A stretch of 64,000 nucleotides of DNA from Lentzea nigeriaca (GTDB taxonomy: Bacteria; Actinomycetota; Actinomycetes; Mycobacteriales; Pseudonocardiaceae): contig NZ_JAFBCX010000002.1 in NCBI RefSeq assembly GCF_016907955.1, positions 868,001-932,000 of the forward strand. The letters are read 5' to 3'. Positions 56,401 through 64,000 of the stretch are shown in pieces. A program made the position numbers and the translations under genes. The first letter of the stretch is position 1; each line of letters starts with the position of its first letter. The notes below the pieces were generated by a model. The model made no database searches, had not been told where the DNA came from, and worked only from the letters and a program-made list of their open reading frames with translations.

Positions 56401-56571
56401 GGATGGGCCGTGGAGAACTACGGCGTCGACCCGGACATCGAGGTGGTCATGACGCCGTCCGACCGCGTTTCCGGGCGCGACCCGCAGCTGGAGAAGGCCG
56501 TTTCGCTGGCCCTGGAAAGCCTCTCGTCTTCGCCAGCTGCTCACGCTCCGGAGTTGCCGCCGCTGGCTTGA
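53401..56571 (+). CDS. Tricorn-like protease
   Basis: 1056 residues from a GTG; TAACGT ends 7 bases upstream without a Shine-Dalgarno sequence. The N-terminal 290 residues form one beta-propeller (TYLRYPHLRGDLVTFVAEDDVWLAP) and about 290-650 the second, broken by an acidic insert (GDEDKDSDDEDEKPS). Then come the core, a PDZ domain (GVAVRAGDAIVAVDGRPV) and a C-terminal S41-type catalytic domain. Catalytic residues as in Tricorn: TSH with Ser 725-His 726, and the nucleophile Ser 947 in AGSDGD. It should form large ring assemblies in the cytosol that trim proteasome or Clp products to short peptides. Confidence 0.9.
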   Translation: MTYLRYPHLRGDLVTFVAEDDVWLAPVDGGRAWRASADQVPARTPRFSPDGTQLAWASWIDGAPEVRVAPVDGGPARRLTHWGVARTAVSGWLPDGRVLAVSTTGQMSRHRKQALAVPLDGGPPELLPYGWVNDVSFGPDGQVVTSSSYMQEPAWWKRYRGGTAGKLWVDLEGTGEFSRILGDLKSSLTNPMWVDGRIAFLSDHDGVGSVYSVLPDGTDLRRHSAGEFYARNASTDGSRVIFHQAGELWLLEGLSDLRKLDIKLGGPRTGLQRHHVKASGNVESFSVDHTGRASAVEVRGSVHWVTHRDGPVRALSDRSDVRARLPKVLGETNHVVWVTDVEGEEALEIAPVGGVEPGNTARRIASGQLGRVMSLAAAPDGSRVAVATHDGRLLLVDIASGEVREVVSGANAHVTHLAFSPDSSWLAWSHPGPTPLRHIRMANASDLSVVDVTPLRFSDFAPSFTEDGKYLAFLSVRTFDPVYDAHVFDLSFPTGCRPHLVPLAATTPSPFHPMHGGRPVGDEDKDSDDEDEKPSTTKVDLEGLADRVVPVPVAAADYVSLKAARGGLLWLRRPLLGVLGDNLASPEARPPRTVLERFDFTKQKAECLADSAEAFAVSGDGKRMVIEDRGDLRVVPSDSKVDEDSPDYVDIDLARVRVVIDPAAEWAQMYAENGRLMRDHFWRTDMGGVDWQGELDRYRPLVAQVGSHDDLVDLLWEVQGELGTSHAYVWGESPRVPASRRQGLLGADLALVDGSWTVARVIPGETSDPHARSPLAAPGVAVRAGDAIVAVDGRPVGIAGPGALLVGTAGKPVELTVRPAGGGELRRVVVVPLADEEPLRYHDWVANRRAFTHALSGGRVGYLHVPDMMGAGWAQLHRDLRVELAREALVLDVRENGGGHTSQLVIEKLGRKVIGWSVARGYTASEPYPQDAPRGPVVAVADEYAGSDGDIVNVAIKELGIGPVVGVRTWGGVIGIDMLYTLVDGTMVTQPRYASWFKGHGWAVENYGVDPDIEVVMTPSDRVSGRDPQLEKAVSLALESLSSSPAAHAPELPPLA

Positions 56572-56604
56572 ACACCCCATCGTGTGACTAAAGAACTGTG
56601 ACGG

Positions 56605-56640
56605 ACTGTTCCATGTGGACGATCAACCACGTGGAACAGT
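56605..56640. terminator. Inverted repeat after the tricorn gene
   Basis: Arms 56605-56618 and 56627-56640 (ACTGTTCCATGTGG and its complement with one G-U pair) enclose an 8-nt loop, 34 nt after the stop. It can end the tricorn transcript; the palindromic CCACGTGG could also be a protein-binding site for the next gene. Confidence 0.6.
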
Positions 56641-56664
56641 TGTCACCGTTCGGGGGTGCCCCAG

Positions 56665-57375
56665 ATGAGTCACCGTCAAGAGCCGCGCAGCGGTCGCGGA
56701 TGCATCGGAGCCGTGGTCGTCGTGCCGTTCCTGGCACTCGGCGGCATGTTCGCGTTGATCGCGCTGACCGGGTCGCCGGACGAGGCGCCGCTCGCCGTGC
56801 CGCCGCCGTCCCGGCCCACGTCGCAGTGGTGGACAGAGCCGTTCGAGACTGCGACCTCGTTGTCCACCGTCACCGAGACCGTGGTGGTGGAGGGGGCTGC
56901 TCGGGAGGCTCGGGCTGCTCGGCCGGCCACGCTGACTCGGGTTGCGGTGTCCACTGTCACCGAGACCGTTCGGGCTGGTGGTGCGAAGCGTGCTGTTGAT
57001 GCTCGGAATGAGGTGCCCGCGGATCCTGGTGGTGGCGGGTCCACTTCGGACACTTCCGCGCCGCCGGTGGTTACCACGTCGACTTCGGTGGCCGAGCCTC
57101 CTGCGCCGCCTGTTGCCACGGCTACTGGGAGTTCTTCGCCTGCTAGTTCTTCTGGGCAGGCTCCGCCCAGCTCCACGCCTCGGTCTGAGGACCCTCTGCC
57201 GCCTGTTGTTACGCCGCCTGTTCAGCCTCCCTGTGAGAAGGGGGAGTCTGGGCCGCATGGGCGGTCTGAGGGGTCTCAGCGGGCTGGTGATCGGGTCGTT
57301 GTGGTGAGTCTGGAGTTGCCGGCTTCCCCTGCTGAGGTCTTGTCCACGTCCTCCGCGCCTTCGGCAGGGGCTTGA
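56665..57375 (+). CDS. Single-TM protein with Ser/Thr/Pro-rich exterior, unknown function
   Basis: From ATG 56665 the product has 236 residues: a short basic N-terminus (SHRQEPRSGRG), one TM helix (CIGAVVVVPFLALGGMFALIAL) and a long low-complexity exterior rich in S, T, P and A, with the short repeat STVTETV seen twice (about 60-66 and 96-102). No domain recognised. The region after 57000 has lower GC at third positions and more GCT/CCT codons than its neighbours, which may reflect relaxed selection. Such Thr/Pro-rich exteriors are potential targets of the mannosyltransferase. Confidence 0.55.
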   Translation: MSHRQEPRSGRGCIGAVVVVPFLALGGMFALIALTGSPDEAPLAVPPPSRPTSQWWTEPFETATSLSTVTETVVVEGAAREARAARPATLTRVAVSTVTETVRAGGAKRAVDARNEVPADPGGGGSTSDTSAPPVVTTSTSVAEPPAPPVATATGSSSPASSSGQAPPSSTPRSEDPLPPVVTPPVQPPCEKGESGPHGRSEGSQRAGDRVVVVSLELPASPAEVLSTSSAPSAGA

Positions 57376-57455
57376 TGGCGTGTGCAAGTACTACCAACGC
57401 ATGATCGAGACGTCGCTAACTACCGCCAACATGTGCAAGGGGCTGGGGGTGGCGG

Positions 57456-58280
57456 CTACTGGGTGACGCTTGCCCGTGCGTAGGCGTCGGCGCCGCTGAA
57501 CACGCTTTGGCCGTACTCCACGGAGTTGTTGTAGGCCATCACCGCTGCCCACCAGCCCTGGCCCGTGCCCAGGTCCCGGGAGCCGCCTGCGCAGAGGTAG
57601 CGCGCGGCGGTGAGGGCCGCGTCGTCGATGTTCTGCGGGTCTGGGGGGAGGCCGTCGGCTGCTGCGCGCTTCGCCCAGCGGTTCCAGGTGCCTGGGATGA
57701 ACTGCATCGGGCCCACGGCTCGGTCCCAGGACGTGTCGCCGTCCAGGCGGCCGCCGTCGGTGTCGCGGACGGCTCGGACTCCTGGGGAGCCGTCGAGGGG
57801 GACGCCGATGATCGGGCGGGTCGGGAGGCCGTTTTCCTGGAGGCGGGAGCCGTTGATGCTGCCGTGGCGGGATTCGACTCGGCCGATGCCGGCCAGGGTC
57901 GACCACGAGATGCGGCAGGCGGGGGCCTCGCGTTGCATGGCCAGGTCGGCGGCGGCGTAGGCCTGTAGGGCGCGGACCGGGATGTCGGTTTTCGACGCCA
58001 CGCGGGTTGCCCACTCGGTCAGCGGGTTGGCGGCTGTGTTGTCCGTGTTGCCCGGGGTCGAGGCGGTGCCGGGGGCGGCGGCGCCTGGTTCCACCTCCTG
58101 GATCGGGACCAGGAACGGGGGTGGGCCCAGTGGGGCCGCGTCGCGGCGGTTCAGGGCGCCCAGGCCCCACGCGGCTGCGGCCACTACGACGATCAGCAGC
58201 AGCACCAGGACCAAGCGGCCGAAGATGTTGCCGTAGTTGGGGCGGCGGGCTGGGGCCTTCGTCGGCGGTGGCGGGACCAC
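57456..58280 (-). CDS. Lytic murein transglycosylase (SLT_2/MltB-like)
   Basis: 274 residues from a GTG. One TM helix near the N-terminus (LVLVLLLIVVVAAAAWGLGAL) anchors it outside. The catalytic core has LAGIGRVESRHG with the catalytic Glu, then GPMQFIPGTWNRWA, and AARYLCAGG...WAAVMAYNNSVEYGQSV, as in MltB-type enzymes. It cleaves the MurNAc-GlcNAc bond to 1,6-anhydro products. In mycobacteria a lytic transglycosylase (LpqU) also lies after mazG, so this may be its counterpart, here on the opposite strand. Confidence 0.88.
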   Translation of the reverse strand: MVPPPPTKAPARRPNYGNIFGRLVLVLLLIVVVAAAAWGLGALNRRDAAPLGPPPFLVPIQEVEPGAAAPGTASTPGNTDNTAANPLTEWATRVASKTDIPVRALQAYAAADLAMQREAPACRISWSTLAGIGRVESRHGSINGSRLQENGLPTRPIIGVPLDGSPGVRAVRDTDGGRLDGDTSWDRAVGPMQFIPGTWNRWAKRAAADGLPPDPQNIDDAALTAARYLCAGGSRDLGTGQGWWAAVMAYNNSVEYGQSVFSGADAYARASVTQ

Positions 58281-58359
58281 GGAACCCAGGCTACGTGCTT
58301 CGCGGAGGCGGCGAACGGGTGAACAAGTGATGAAACCGGCACCGATGGCGGCTGGACAT

Positions 58360-58394
58360 TCAGGTGAGGCTTACCTTAAATAAGGCCGACCTAA
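58360..58394 (+). promoter_or_regulatory. Two overlapping DtxR/IdeR-type iron boxes before efeU
   Basis: TCAGGTGAGGCTTACCTTA (58360-58378) agrees with the consensus TTAGGTTAGGCTAACCTAA at 15 of 19 positions; a second site at 58376-58394 agrees at 14. They lie 18-52 bases before the efeU start, in the right place to block transcription when iron is plentiful. The AT-rich spacing contrasts with the surrounding sequence. Confidence 0.75.
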
Positions 58395-58411
58395 TTCACG
58401 GAGGCGTGGGG

Positions 58412-59236
58412 ATGTTGTTCAGCAATGGCTTGATCGGGCTGCGGGAAGGCCTCGAGGCCGCGCTCGTGGTGAGCATCCTGATCGCATTCCTCGTGAAAAC
58501 GGACAGAAGGTACGCGCTCAAGTGGGTTTGGGTCGGCGTTGCGACCGCCGTGGCACTCTCCGTAGCGGCTGGGGCGATCATCACCTTCAGTGCTGCCGGG
58601 ATGTCGTTCGAGCAGCAGGAAGCGTTCGGCGGGACCATGTCGATCATCGCCGTCGCGTTCGTCACCGGAATGATCTTCTGGATGCGCAAGGCGGCCAAGA
58701 CGATCGCGGCCGACCTGCGCGGGAAAATGGACGAGGCGCTCAAGATCGGGCCGCTCGCGATCATCGTTGTGTCCCTTTTGTCCGTTGGGCGGGAGGGGCT
58801 CGAGACCGCCGTCTTCTTCTATTCCAGCGTGCAGGCTGCCGGTGGGGGGACCACGGAGCCGCTGCTCGGGTTCCTGGCCGGGATCGCGGTGGCCGTGGTG
58901 ATCGCGGCGCTGCTGTACCAGGGGGCGATCCGGTTCGACCTCGGGAAGTTCTTCACGGTCACGGGTGCGCTGCTCGTGTTCGTGGCGGCCGGGGTGCTCA
59001 GCTACGGCATTCACGACCTGCAGGAGGCCGCCATCCTGCCGGGGCTCGACACGCTCGCGTTCGACATCAGCGACACCGTGCCGGAGGACTCCTGGTACGG
59101 CGCGCTGCTCAAGGGGTTCTTCAACTACTCGCAGCGCACGTCGGTGCTGCAGGCCATCGCGTGGGTCGCCTACGTGGGGGTTGTCCTGTCCGTGTTCCTC
59201 GTCCGGCCGCGCCGCCGCGCCGCCGTTCCCAACTGA
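58412..59236 (+). CDS. efeU: Iron permease EfeU/FTR1 family
   Basis: The ATG at 58412 (GGAGG 7 bases upstream) gives 274 residues with seven TM helices. The two REGLE motifs that carry ferric iron are present (REGLEAAL and REGLETAVFF). It forms the channel of the EfeUOB ferrous-iron system and is followed directly by efeO and efeB. Control by a DtxR/IdeR-type repressor is indicated by the iron boxes upstream. Confidence 0.94.
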   Translation: MLFSNGLIGLREGLEAALVVSILIAFLVKTDRRYALKWVWVGVATAVALSVAAGAIITFSAAGMSFEQQEAFGGTMSIIAVAFVTGMIFWMRKAAKTIAADLRGKMDEALKIGPLAIIVVSLLSVGREGLETAVFFYSSVQAAGGGTTEPLLGFLAGIAVAVVIAALLYQGAIRFDLGKFFTVTGALLVFVAAGVLSYGIHDLQEAAILPGLDTLAFDISDTVPEDSWYGALLKGFFNYSQRTSVLQAIAWVAYVGVVLSVFLVRPRRRAAVPN

Positions 59237-59253
59237 TCAATGGAGTAGTGACC

Positions 59254-60369
59254 GTGCGCAAGGCAGTAGTGATTCTCGGCTCGCTCGCGGTGCTGGCGGC
59301 GTGTAGCGGCAACACCACGAACACTGCGAGTGGTGCCATCCCGGTAGAGGCGAGCGACGACGCGTGCAAGGTCGCCAAGACCGAGGCGAGCACCGGCACC
59401 GTCACGTTCGAGGTGGCCAACAAGGGCACCAAGGTGACCGAGTTCTACCTCTACGCGGAGGGGGACCGGATCCTCGGCGAGGTCGAGAACATCGGGCCTG
59501 GGCTCAGCCGCAAGCTGATCGTCGAGGTGACGGAGGCCGGCAAGTTCCAGACCGCCTGCAAGCCCGGCATGAAGGGTGACGGCATCCGCGGCGACTTCAC
59601 GGTCAAGGGCGACAGCAAGAAGTCGACCGAGGGCGACGCCTTGCTGGCCGAGGCGACCAAGAGCTACCAGCGCTACGTCAACTCGCAGGCCGACCAGCTG
59701 CTGGTGAAGACCGAGGAGTTCGTCAACGCCGTCAAGGCCAAGAAGGTCGACGACGCCAAGGCGCTCTTCCCCGTGTCGCGGATCTACTGGGAGCGCATCG
59801 AGCCTGTCGCGGAGAGCTTCGGCGACCTCGACCCCAAGATCGACGGCCGTGAGGACGTCATCGCGGAGGGCATGGCGTTCACCGGTTACCACCGCCTCGA
59901 GAAGGACCTGTGGGAGTCCGGGCTGCAGGCCGACTCCGAGAAGATCGCGGACCAGCTCCTCGTCGACGTCAAGGAGATCGTCGCCAAGGCGAAGGCGGTC
60001 GAGCTGACGCCGGTGCAGCTGGCCAACGGCGCCAAGGAGCTGCTCGACGAGGTCGCCACCGGCAAGATCACCGGTGAGGAGGACCGCTACTCGCACACCG
60101 ACCTGTGGGACTTCCGGGCCAATGTGGACGGTTCGCAGGCCGCGATCGCCGCGCTCCGGCCGGTGGTGGAGCAGAAGGACAAGGCTCTCGCGTCCACTTT
60201 GGACGTGAAGTTCAAGGCGCTCGACGAGGCGCTCGAGAAGCACCGCAAGGGCGACGGCTTCAAGCTCTACACCGAGCTGTCGAAGGACGAGGTCAAGGCG
60301 CTGGCAGAGGCCGTCGACGCGCTCGGCGAGCCGGTCAGCAAGGTCGCGGAAGTGGTGTCGGCCAAGTGA
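59254..60369 (+). CDS. efeO: Iron uptake lipoprotein EfeO
   Basis: The GTG at 59254 has TGGAG at 8 bases (a GTG at 59248 is too near) and gives 371 residues with the lipobox LAAC. The N-terminal 110 residues are a cupredoxin-like domain (GTVTFEVANKGTKVTEFYLY, LIVEVTEAGKFQTACKPGM); the rest is the M75/imelysin domain with GYHRLEKDLWESG, containing the HxxE metal motif, and KITGEEDRYSHTDLWDF. It binds iron or hands it to EfeB and EfeU. It overlaps the efeB start by GTGA. Confidence 0.93.
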   Translation: MRKAVVILGSLAVLAACSGNTTNTASGAIPVEASDDACKVAKTEASTGTVTFEVANKGTKVTEFYLYAEGDRILGEVENIGPGLSRKLIVEVTEAGKFQTACKPGMKGDGIRGDFTVKGDSKKSTEGDALLAEATKSYQRYVNSQADQLLVKTEEFVNAVKAKKVDDAKALFPVSRIYWERIEPVAESFGDLDPKIDGREDVIAEGMAFTGYHRLEKDLWESGLQADSEKIADQLLVDVKEIVAKAKAVELTPVQLANGAKELLDEVATGKITGEEDRYSHTDLWDFRANVDGSQAAIAALRPVVEQKDKALASTLDVKFKALDEALEKHRKGDGFKLYTELSKDEVKALAEAVDALGEPVSKVAEVVSAK

Positions 60370-61610
60370 GCGGGTTTTCGCGGCGGAGGCTGCTGGGCTA
60401 CGCGGGGGCGGGAGTGGCGCTCGCGGGTGCCGGCGCCACGGCAGGGGTGCTCGCGACCAAGGAGTCTCCCGAGGTCGAGAACGTCGCCGCGGCCAAGGTG
60501 CCGTTCCGGGGTGACGTGCAGGCGGGCATCATCACGCCCGCGCAGGACCACATGCACTTCGTGGCGCTGGACGTGAAGACGACCAGCCGGGACGAGCTGA
60601 TCGACCTGCTCAAGCAGTGGACGGTGGCCGCGGAACGGATGACCGCAGGTCAGGAAGCCGCGGAGAACGGTGCGGTCGGTGGCAACGCCGAGGCGCCGCC
60701 CAAGGACACCGGCGAGGCGCTCGACCTGCCCGCGTCCGCGCTGACGATCACGATCGGCTTCGGGCCGTCGTTGTTCGACGACAGGTTCGGACTGAAGGAC
60801 AAGCGGCCGGCCGGGCTGATCGACCTGCCGCGCTTCCCGCAGGACGACCTGGATCCCGCGCGCAGCAACGGCGACATCTGCATCCAGGCCTGCGCGAACG
60901 ACCCGCAGGTCGCCGTGCACGCGATCCGCAACCTGGTCCGCATCGGCTTCGGCCGGGTCGCGGTCCGCTGGTCGCAGCTCGGGTTCGGCCGAACGTCGTC
61001 GACCACGCGCTCGCAGGCGACGCCGCGCAACATGTTCGGGTTCAAGGACGGCACGCGTAACATCAAGGCCGAGGACACCGAGCTGCTCAAGGAGCACGTC
61101 TGGGTCACGAAGGAGGACGGGCCGGACTGGCTCGTCGGCGGCACGTACCTGGTGACGCGCCGGATCCGCATGCACATCGAGATCTGGGACCGCACGTCGC
61201 TCTCCGAGCAGGAGCAGATCATCGGCCGCACCAAGGGCGAGGGCGCGCCGCTCGGGCAGCAGAAGGAGTTCGACGAGCCCGACCTGCACGTCAGGGGCGC
61301 CGGTGGGGTTCCGCTGATCGGCGAGGTCTCGCACATCCGGCTCGCGTCGCCGGAGTCGTTGAACGGGGCGAGGATCCTGCGCCGCGGCTACAACTTCACC
61401 GACGGCTCCGACGGCCTCGGCCACCTCGACGCGGGCCTGTTCTTCGTGGCGTTCAACCGCGACTCGCGCAAGCAGTACGTGCCGATGCAGCAGGCTCTGT
61501 CCACTAAGGACGAGATGATGGAGTACGTCGAGCACACGAGCTCTGGGCACTTCGCGGTGCCGCCGGGAGTGAAGGAGGGAGGGTTCTGGGGCGACACCCT
61601 CTTCCGGTGA
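60366..61610 (+). CDS. efeB: Dye-decolorizing peroxidase EfeB, Tat-exported
   Basis: 414 residues from a GTG overlapping the efeO stop. A Tat signal SRRRLLGYAGAGVALAGAGA starts it. The DyP signature GFKDGTRN with the catalytic Asp is present, and the proximal heme His region (MHIEIWDR) and GRTKGEGAPLG follow. EfeB binds heme and oxidises Fe(II) outside the membrane for uptake by EfeU; release of iron from heme has also been proposed. It ends next to the convergent TPR gene, their stops abutting. Confidence 0.93.
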   Translation: MSGFSRRRLLGYAGAGVALAGAGATAGVLATKESPEVENVAAAKVPFRGDVQAGIITPAQDHMHFVALDVKTTSRDELIDLLKQWTVAAERMTAGQEAAENGAVGGNAEAPPKDTGEALDLPASALTITIGFGPSLFDDRFGLKDKRPAGLIDLPRFPQDDLDPARSNGDICIQACANDPQVAVHAIRNLVRIGFGRVAVRWSQLGFGRTSSTTRSQATPRNMFGFKDGTRNIKAEDTELLKEHVWVTKEDGPDWLVGGTYLVTRRIRMHIEIWDRTSLSEQEQIIGRTKGEGAPLGQQKEFDEPDLHVRGAGGVPLIGEVSHIRLASPESLNGARILRRGYNFTDGSDGLGHLDAGLFFVAFNRDSRKQYVPMQQALSTKDEMMEYVEHTSSGHFAVPPGVKEGGFWGDTLFR

Positions 61611-61982
61611 TCAGTTCCCCAGAGCCATCCGGGCTTTGACCTCGCCGAGCGCTTCCTGGTATTCAGGTGACGGGTTCATCGCGACCGCCATCCGCAACTG
61701 GGCGAGCGCCTCGGCGAGGCGCCCGAGCCGCTGCAGCGTCTTGCCGAGCGCGAACCGCGCGTAGTGGTCGCTCGGATCCAGGTCGAGCACCTTCCGAAAC
61801 GCCGTCTCAGCCCGGCCCAGCTGCGCGGATCCGAGATAGGCCCGGCCGGCGAGCAGCTGCACGGACGGCGCCTCCCCGGCCTCGTCCAGCACCTGCTGTA
61901 GTTCGCGCAGCGCGTCGAGAGGCCGACGCTGTGCGAGCAACGCCTCCGCCTTCCGGAACGCTTCGAAGGTGCTGTCCGTCAT
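61611..61982 (-). CDS. Small TPR-repeat protein
   Basis: 123 residues from the ATG at 61980-61982. TAACGT (61990-61995, complement) ends 7 bases upstream, with no Shine-Dalgarno sequence, so a leaderless start is likely. Three TPR units: FRKAEALLAQRRPLDALREL, LLAGRAYLGSAQLGRAETAFRKVLDLDP and ARFALGKTLQRLGRLAEALAQLRMAVAMNP. A protein-interaction role is all that can be said. It starts 10 bases after the EamA gene ends on the same strand. Confidence 0.85.
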   Translation of the reverse strand: MTDSTFEAFRKAEALLAQRRPLDALRELQQVLDEAGEAPSVQLLAGRAYLGSAQLGRAETAFRKVLDLDPSDHYARFALGKTLQRLGRLAEALAQLRMAVAMNPSPEYQEALGEVKARMALGN

Positions 61983-61992
61983 TCGATCAACG

Positions 61993-62886
61993 TTACCCAC
62001 CGATCGTGCGTTCTTCGACTGCCGTCCGGGCGACAGAACTCTTTGGGGTGGCCGTCCCGAGCCAGCAGGCCCCGAACCCGAGCACCAGCCCGGCCATCAC
62101 CCCGGCCGTCGGTACCTGCCCCAGCAACGGCCAGGCGATCAACGCCGTGACCGATGGCACCACAGAGGACAGCGTCGTCATCGCCGCCGCACCCCCGTTG
62201 CGCACGCCGACCAGGAACAGTGACGCCCCGCCCATCGAGTTCACCAGCACCAGGAACGTGACGGTCAGCCAGAACTGCCGCCAGTCCGTGACCCCGGCGC
62301 TCTCGGTCAGCGCCAGCAGCCCGACCACGGGCACCGACACGGCGTGCTGCACGGCGTTGCCGCTGCGGAAGTCCGTGTCCCGGCAGAACTTCTGCTGGTA
62401 GACGCCACCCGCGACGAACCCCAGCATGCCCAGCACGGTGAACACCGCGCCGGATCCGAACGATCCCAGCCGGTCCCACAACGCGGCCAGCACGGCGGCG
62501 ACCCCGAGCCCCAGGCCCGCGACCTGCTTCAGTCCAATTCGGACACGGAAGACGTAAGCAGCCACGACGGCCGTGAGCACCGGCGTGCACGAGATCACCA
62601 ACGCCGTGACCGACGCCGGCACCCCCAGCCGCAGCCCGAGGTAGACGCCGGAGAACTGGCACGCCTGCACCAGCAACCCAGCCACGCACGTGTGCGCGAG
62701 CGCCCGGCCACGAGGCCAGTTTGCGCTCGTCACCAGCGCCACGAGAGCCATGAGCGTTGCCGCGAGGGCGAAGCGGATGGTCGTCATCAGGAACGGCGGA
62801 GCCACGGCCACGGCGAGCGCGCCGACCGGATAACCGGAGGCCCACACCAGCACAGTGCCCGCCGCGAAGCCGGGTTTGATCCGCAC
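61993..62886 (-). CDS. EamA/DMT-family transporter
   Basis: 297 residues with ten hydrophobic helices in two related halves (VLVWASGYPVGALAVAVAPPF with RFALAATLMALVALV; then the second half with VVPSVTALIAWPLLGQVPT). This is the EamA drug/metabolite exporter pattern (RhaT/YdcZ-like), usually for amino acids or metabolites. The substrate is unknown. It lies between the TPR gene and a PatB-type aminotransferase on the same strand, so export of an amino-acid-related compound is possible. Confidence 0.88.
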   Translation of the reverse strand: MRIKPGFAAGTVLVWASGYPVGALAVAVAPPFLMTTIRFALAATLMALVALVTSANWPRGRALAHTCVAGLLVQACQFSGVYLGLRLGVPASVTALVISCTPVLTAVVAAYVFRVRIGLKQVAGLGLGVAAVLAALWDRLGSFGSGAVFTVLGMLGFVAGGVYQQKFCRDTDFRSGNAVQHAVSVPVVGLLALTESAGVTDWRQFWLTVTFLVLVNSMGGASLFLVGVRNGGAAAMTTLSSVVPSVTALIAWPLLGQVPTAGVMAGLVLGFGACWLGTATPKSSVARTAVEERTIGG

Positions 62887-62936
62887 GGCACCAGCACTAC
62901 CAGCCGGTGCCGCGCGGCACGAGGTCTCGTTCCGCT

Positions 62937-64000
62937 CTACAGCACCGACGCCATCCTGCGGACCGCCTCGGTGATGATCTCCGGCGAGGTGGCGAGGTTC
63001 ATCCGCACGAACCCCTCGCCGCCGGTGCCGAACGGAATCCCGGAGTTGAGCGCGACCCTGCCCCGCTGTAGGAAGACCTTGCCGGGATCGTCGCCGAGAC
63101 CCAGTTCACGGCAGTCCAGCCAGGCGAGGTAGGTGCCCTGAGCAGGCGCGTACCGAACAGCCGGGAGGTGCTCGGCCAGCAGATCCGCGAGCAGCCGCCG
63201 GTTCTCGTCGAGCCCGTTGAGCAACGCGTCCAGCCAGTCGCCGCAGTCCCGGTACGCCGCGGTGTGGGCGAGGATGCCGACATGGCTGGGCCCGTGGCTC
63301 ACCTCCTCCGGCAGTCGCGCGAGATCGTCGGCGGCCGCGGGCCCGGCGATCGCCAGCGCGGCCTTGAGCCCGGCGAGGTTCCAGGCCTTCGAGGCCGACA
63401 TCAACGACAGCCCGTCGTCCGCAACGCTCAGGTACGGCACGAACTCCGCGGTCGTGAGCGGCGCGTGGATCTCGTCGGCCACCACCCGCACACCGTGCTG
63501 GCGTGCGAGTGCTGCGACTTCCGCGAGCTCAGCCTCGGTGTGCACGGTGCCGGTCGGGTTGTGCGGGCTGCACAGCAGGTAGACCGCGCCCTCACCGGCC
63601 CTCGTGAACGCCTGTCGCAACGCCTCGAAGTCGATCCGCCAGGTCTCGCTGAGCGGCGCCTCGACGACGGTCCGCCCCAGCGACTCGATGAACTGGTAGA
63701 AGGGCGGATACACCGGGCAGTTGACCACGACGGGCGCGTCCCGGTGTGAGACCAGGCGGAACATCTCGACGACGCCGAGCATCACGTCCGGCACGATCGC
63801 GGTGCGTTCCACCGCCGGTGTCCAGTCCCAGCGCTTGGTGGCGAACTCGGCGAGCGCCTCCGCGTAGGCCGTTCCGCTGGGGTAGCCGGTGTCGCCGATC
63901 GCCACCGCGTCGGTGATGGCCCGCGCGACCGGTTCGGCGAGCGGGACGTCCATCTCGGCGACCCACACCGGCAGCACGTCCTCGGGGTAGTACCGCCACT
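62937..64000 (-). CDS. PatB/MalY-type PLP aminotransferase or cystathionine beta-lyase (5' end outside window)
   Basis: The complement is open to the window edge, and the first visible residues [17 protein letters not shown] match the family N-terminus, so only about 20-25 residues are missing. Further motifs: [77 protein letters not shown] with the PLP Lys, and [19 protein letters not shown]. The family includes C-S lyases and MalY-type regulators. It precedes the EamA transporter by 50 bases on the same strand. Confidence 0.92.
   Translation of the reverse strand, partial: WRYYPEDVLPVWVAEMDVPLAEPVARAITDAVAIGDTGYPSGTAYAEALAEFATKRWDWTPAVERTAIVPDVMLGVVEMFRLVSHRDAPVVVNCPVYPPFYQFIESLGRTVVEAPLSETWRIDFEALRQAFTRAGEGAVYLLCSPHNPTGTVHTEAELAEVAALARQHGVRVVADEIHAPLTTAEFVPYLSVADDGLSLMSASKAWNLAGLKAALAIAGPAAADDLARLPEEVSHGPSHVGILAHTAAYRDCGDWLDALLNGLDENRRLLADLLAEHLPAVRYAPAQGTYLAWLDCRELGLGDDPGKVFLQRGRVALNSGIPFGTGGEGFVRMNLATSPEIITEAVRRMASVL

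Overview
The window is a stretch of chromosome from a high-GC actinobacterium, most likely of the Pseudonocardiales (Lentzea, Saccharothrix or Actinosynnema type). I infer this from the very high GC, frequent GTG and TTG starts, WXG100/EspC-like type VII secretion proteins, an Rpf, the protein mannosyltransferase, and the conserved gene orders metG-tatD-rpfB-ksgA...ispE, glmU-prs-rplY-pth and mfd...mazG. There is no intact mobile element, CRISPR array or prophage.

Layout. 1-7.3 kb: the start of an MmpS-like gene on the minus strand, a clear sigma-A-type promoter, then a copper-handling run: a secreted protein with two cupredoxin domains and a beta-propeller, a compact two-domain multicopper oxidase, YcnI and a CopC-CopD fusion. 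It ends at 7.3-8.2 kb with a transposase-derived HTH protein that has lost its catalytic residues. 8.3-10.4 kb: a secreted GH5 mannanase, a cupin and a small secreted protein. 10.4-14.2 kb: a SEFIR-SseB fusion, two WXG100-superfamily proteins and a Ser/Thr kinase with an N-terminal membrane domain. 14.4-20.9 kb: sigma factor and anti-sigma-like gene, protein O-mannosyltransferase, rsmI, and a PadR-controlled ABC exporter. 21-32.4 kb: housekeeping (metG, tatD, rpfB, ksgA, ispE, an ABC-F protein) with the methionine importer metNIQ behind a SAM riboswitch and a short leader peptide. 32.4-41.8 kb: two proteins made of tandem DivIVA motifs, an acyl-AMP ligase, pth, rplY, prs, glmU and a diguanylate cyclase. 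A tRNA-Gln follows at 41.8 kb. 42-47.8 kb: hydrolase, desaturase with its TetR regulator, SRPBCC/MarR pair, sugar dehydrogenase, DUF4291, RidA. 47.9-57.4 kb: mfd, a SurA-like lipoprotein, mazG, a tricorn-like protease and an unknown membrane protein. 57.5-64 kb: a lytic transglycosylase, the iron operon efeUOB behind two DtxR/IdeR-type boxes, a TPR protein, an EamA transporter and a truncated PatB-type aminotransferase.

Regulatory content is rich. Several genes have a -10-like hexamer ending 6-8 nt before the start codon and no Shine-Dalgarno sequence, as expected for leaderless mRNAs. Palindromic operators sit before the PadR-linked ABC operon, the desaturase and the SRPBCC/MarR pair. A 20-23 bp palindrome-forming sequence occurs in three intergenic spaces over 19 kb (18.6, 28.7 and 37.5 kb), once inside the metNIQ operon.

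The most promising unusual systems are the SEFIR-SseB/WXG100/kinase island, the bicupredoxin-propeller copper module with its domesticated transposase, the pair of 8-repeat and 4-repeat DivIVA proteins, and the stacked riboswitch plus leader peptide before metNIQ. All functions are read from sequence by eye; no database search was run.
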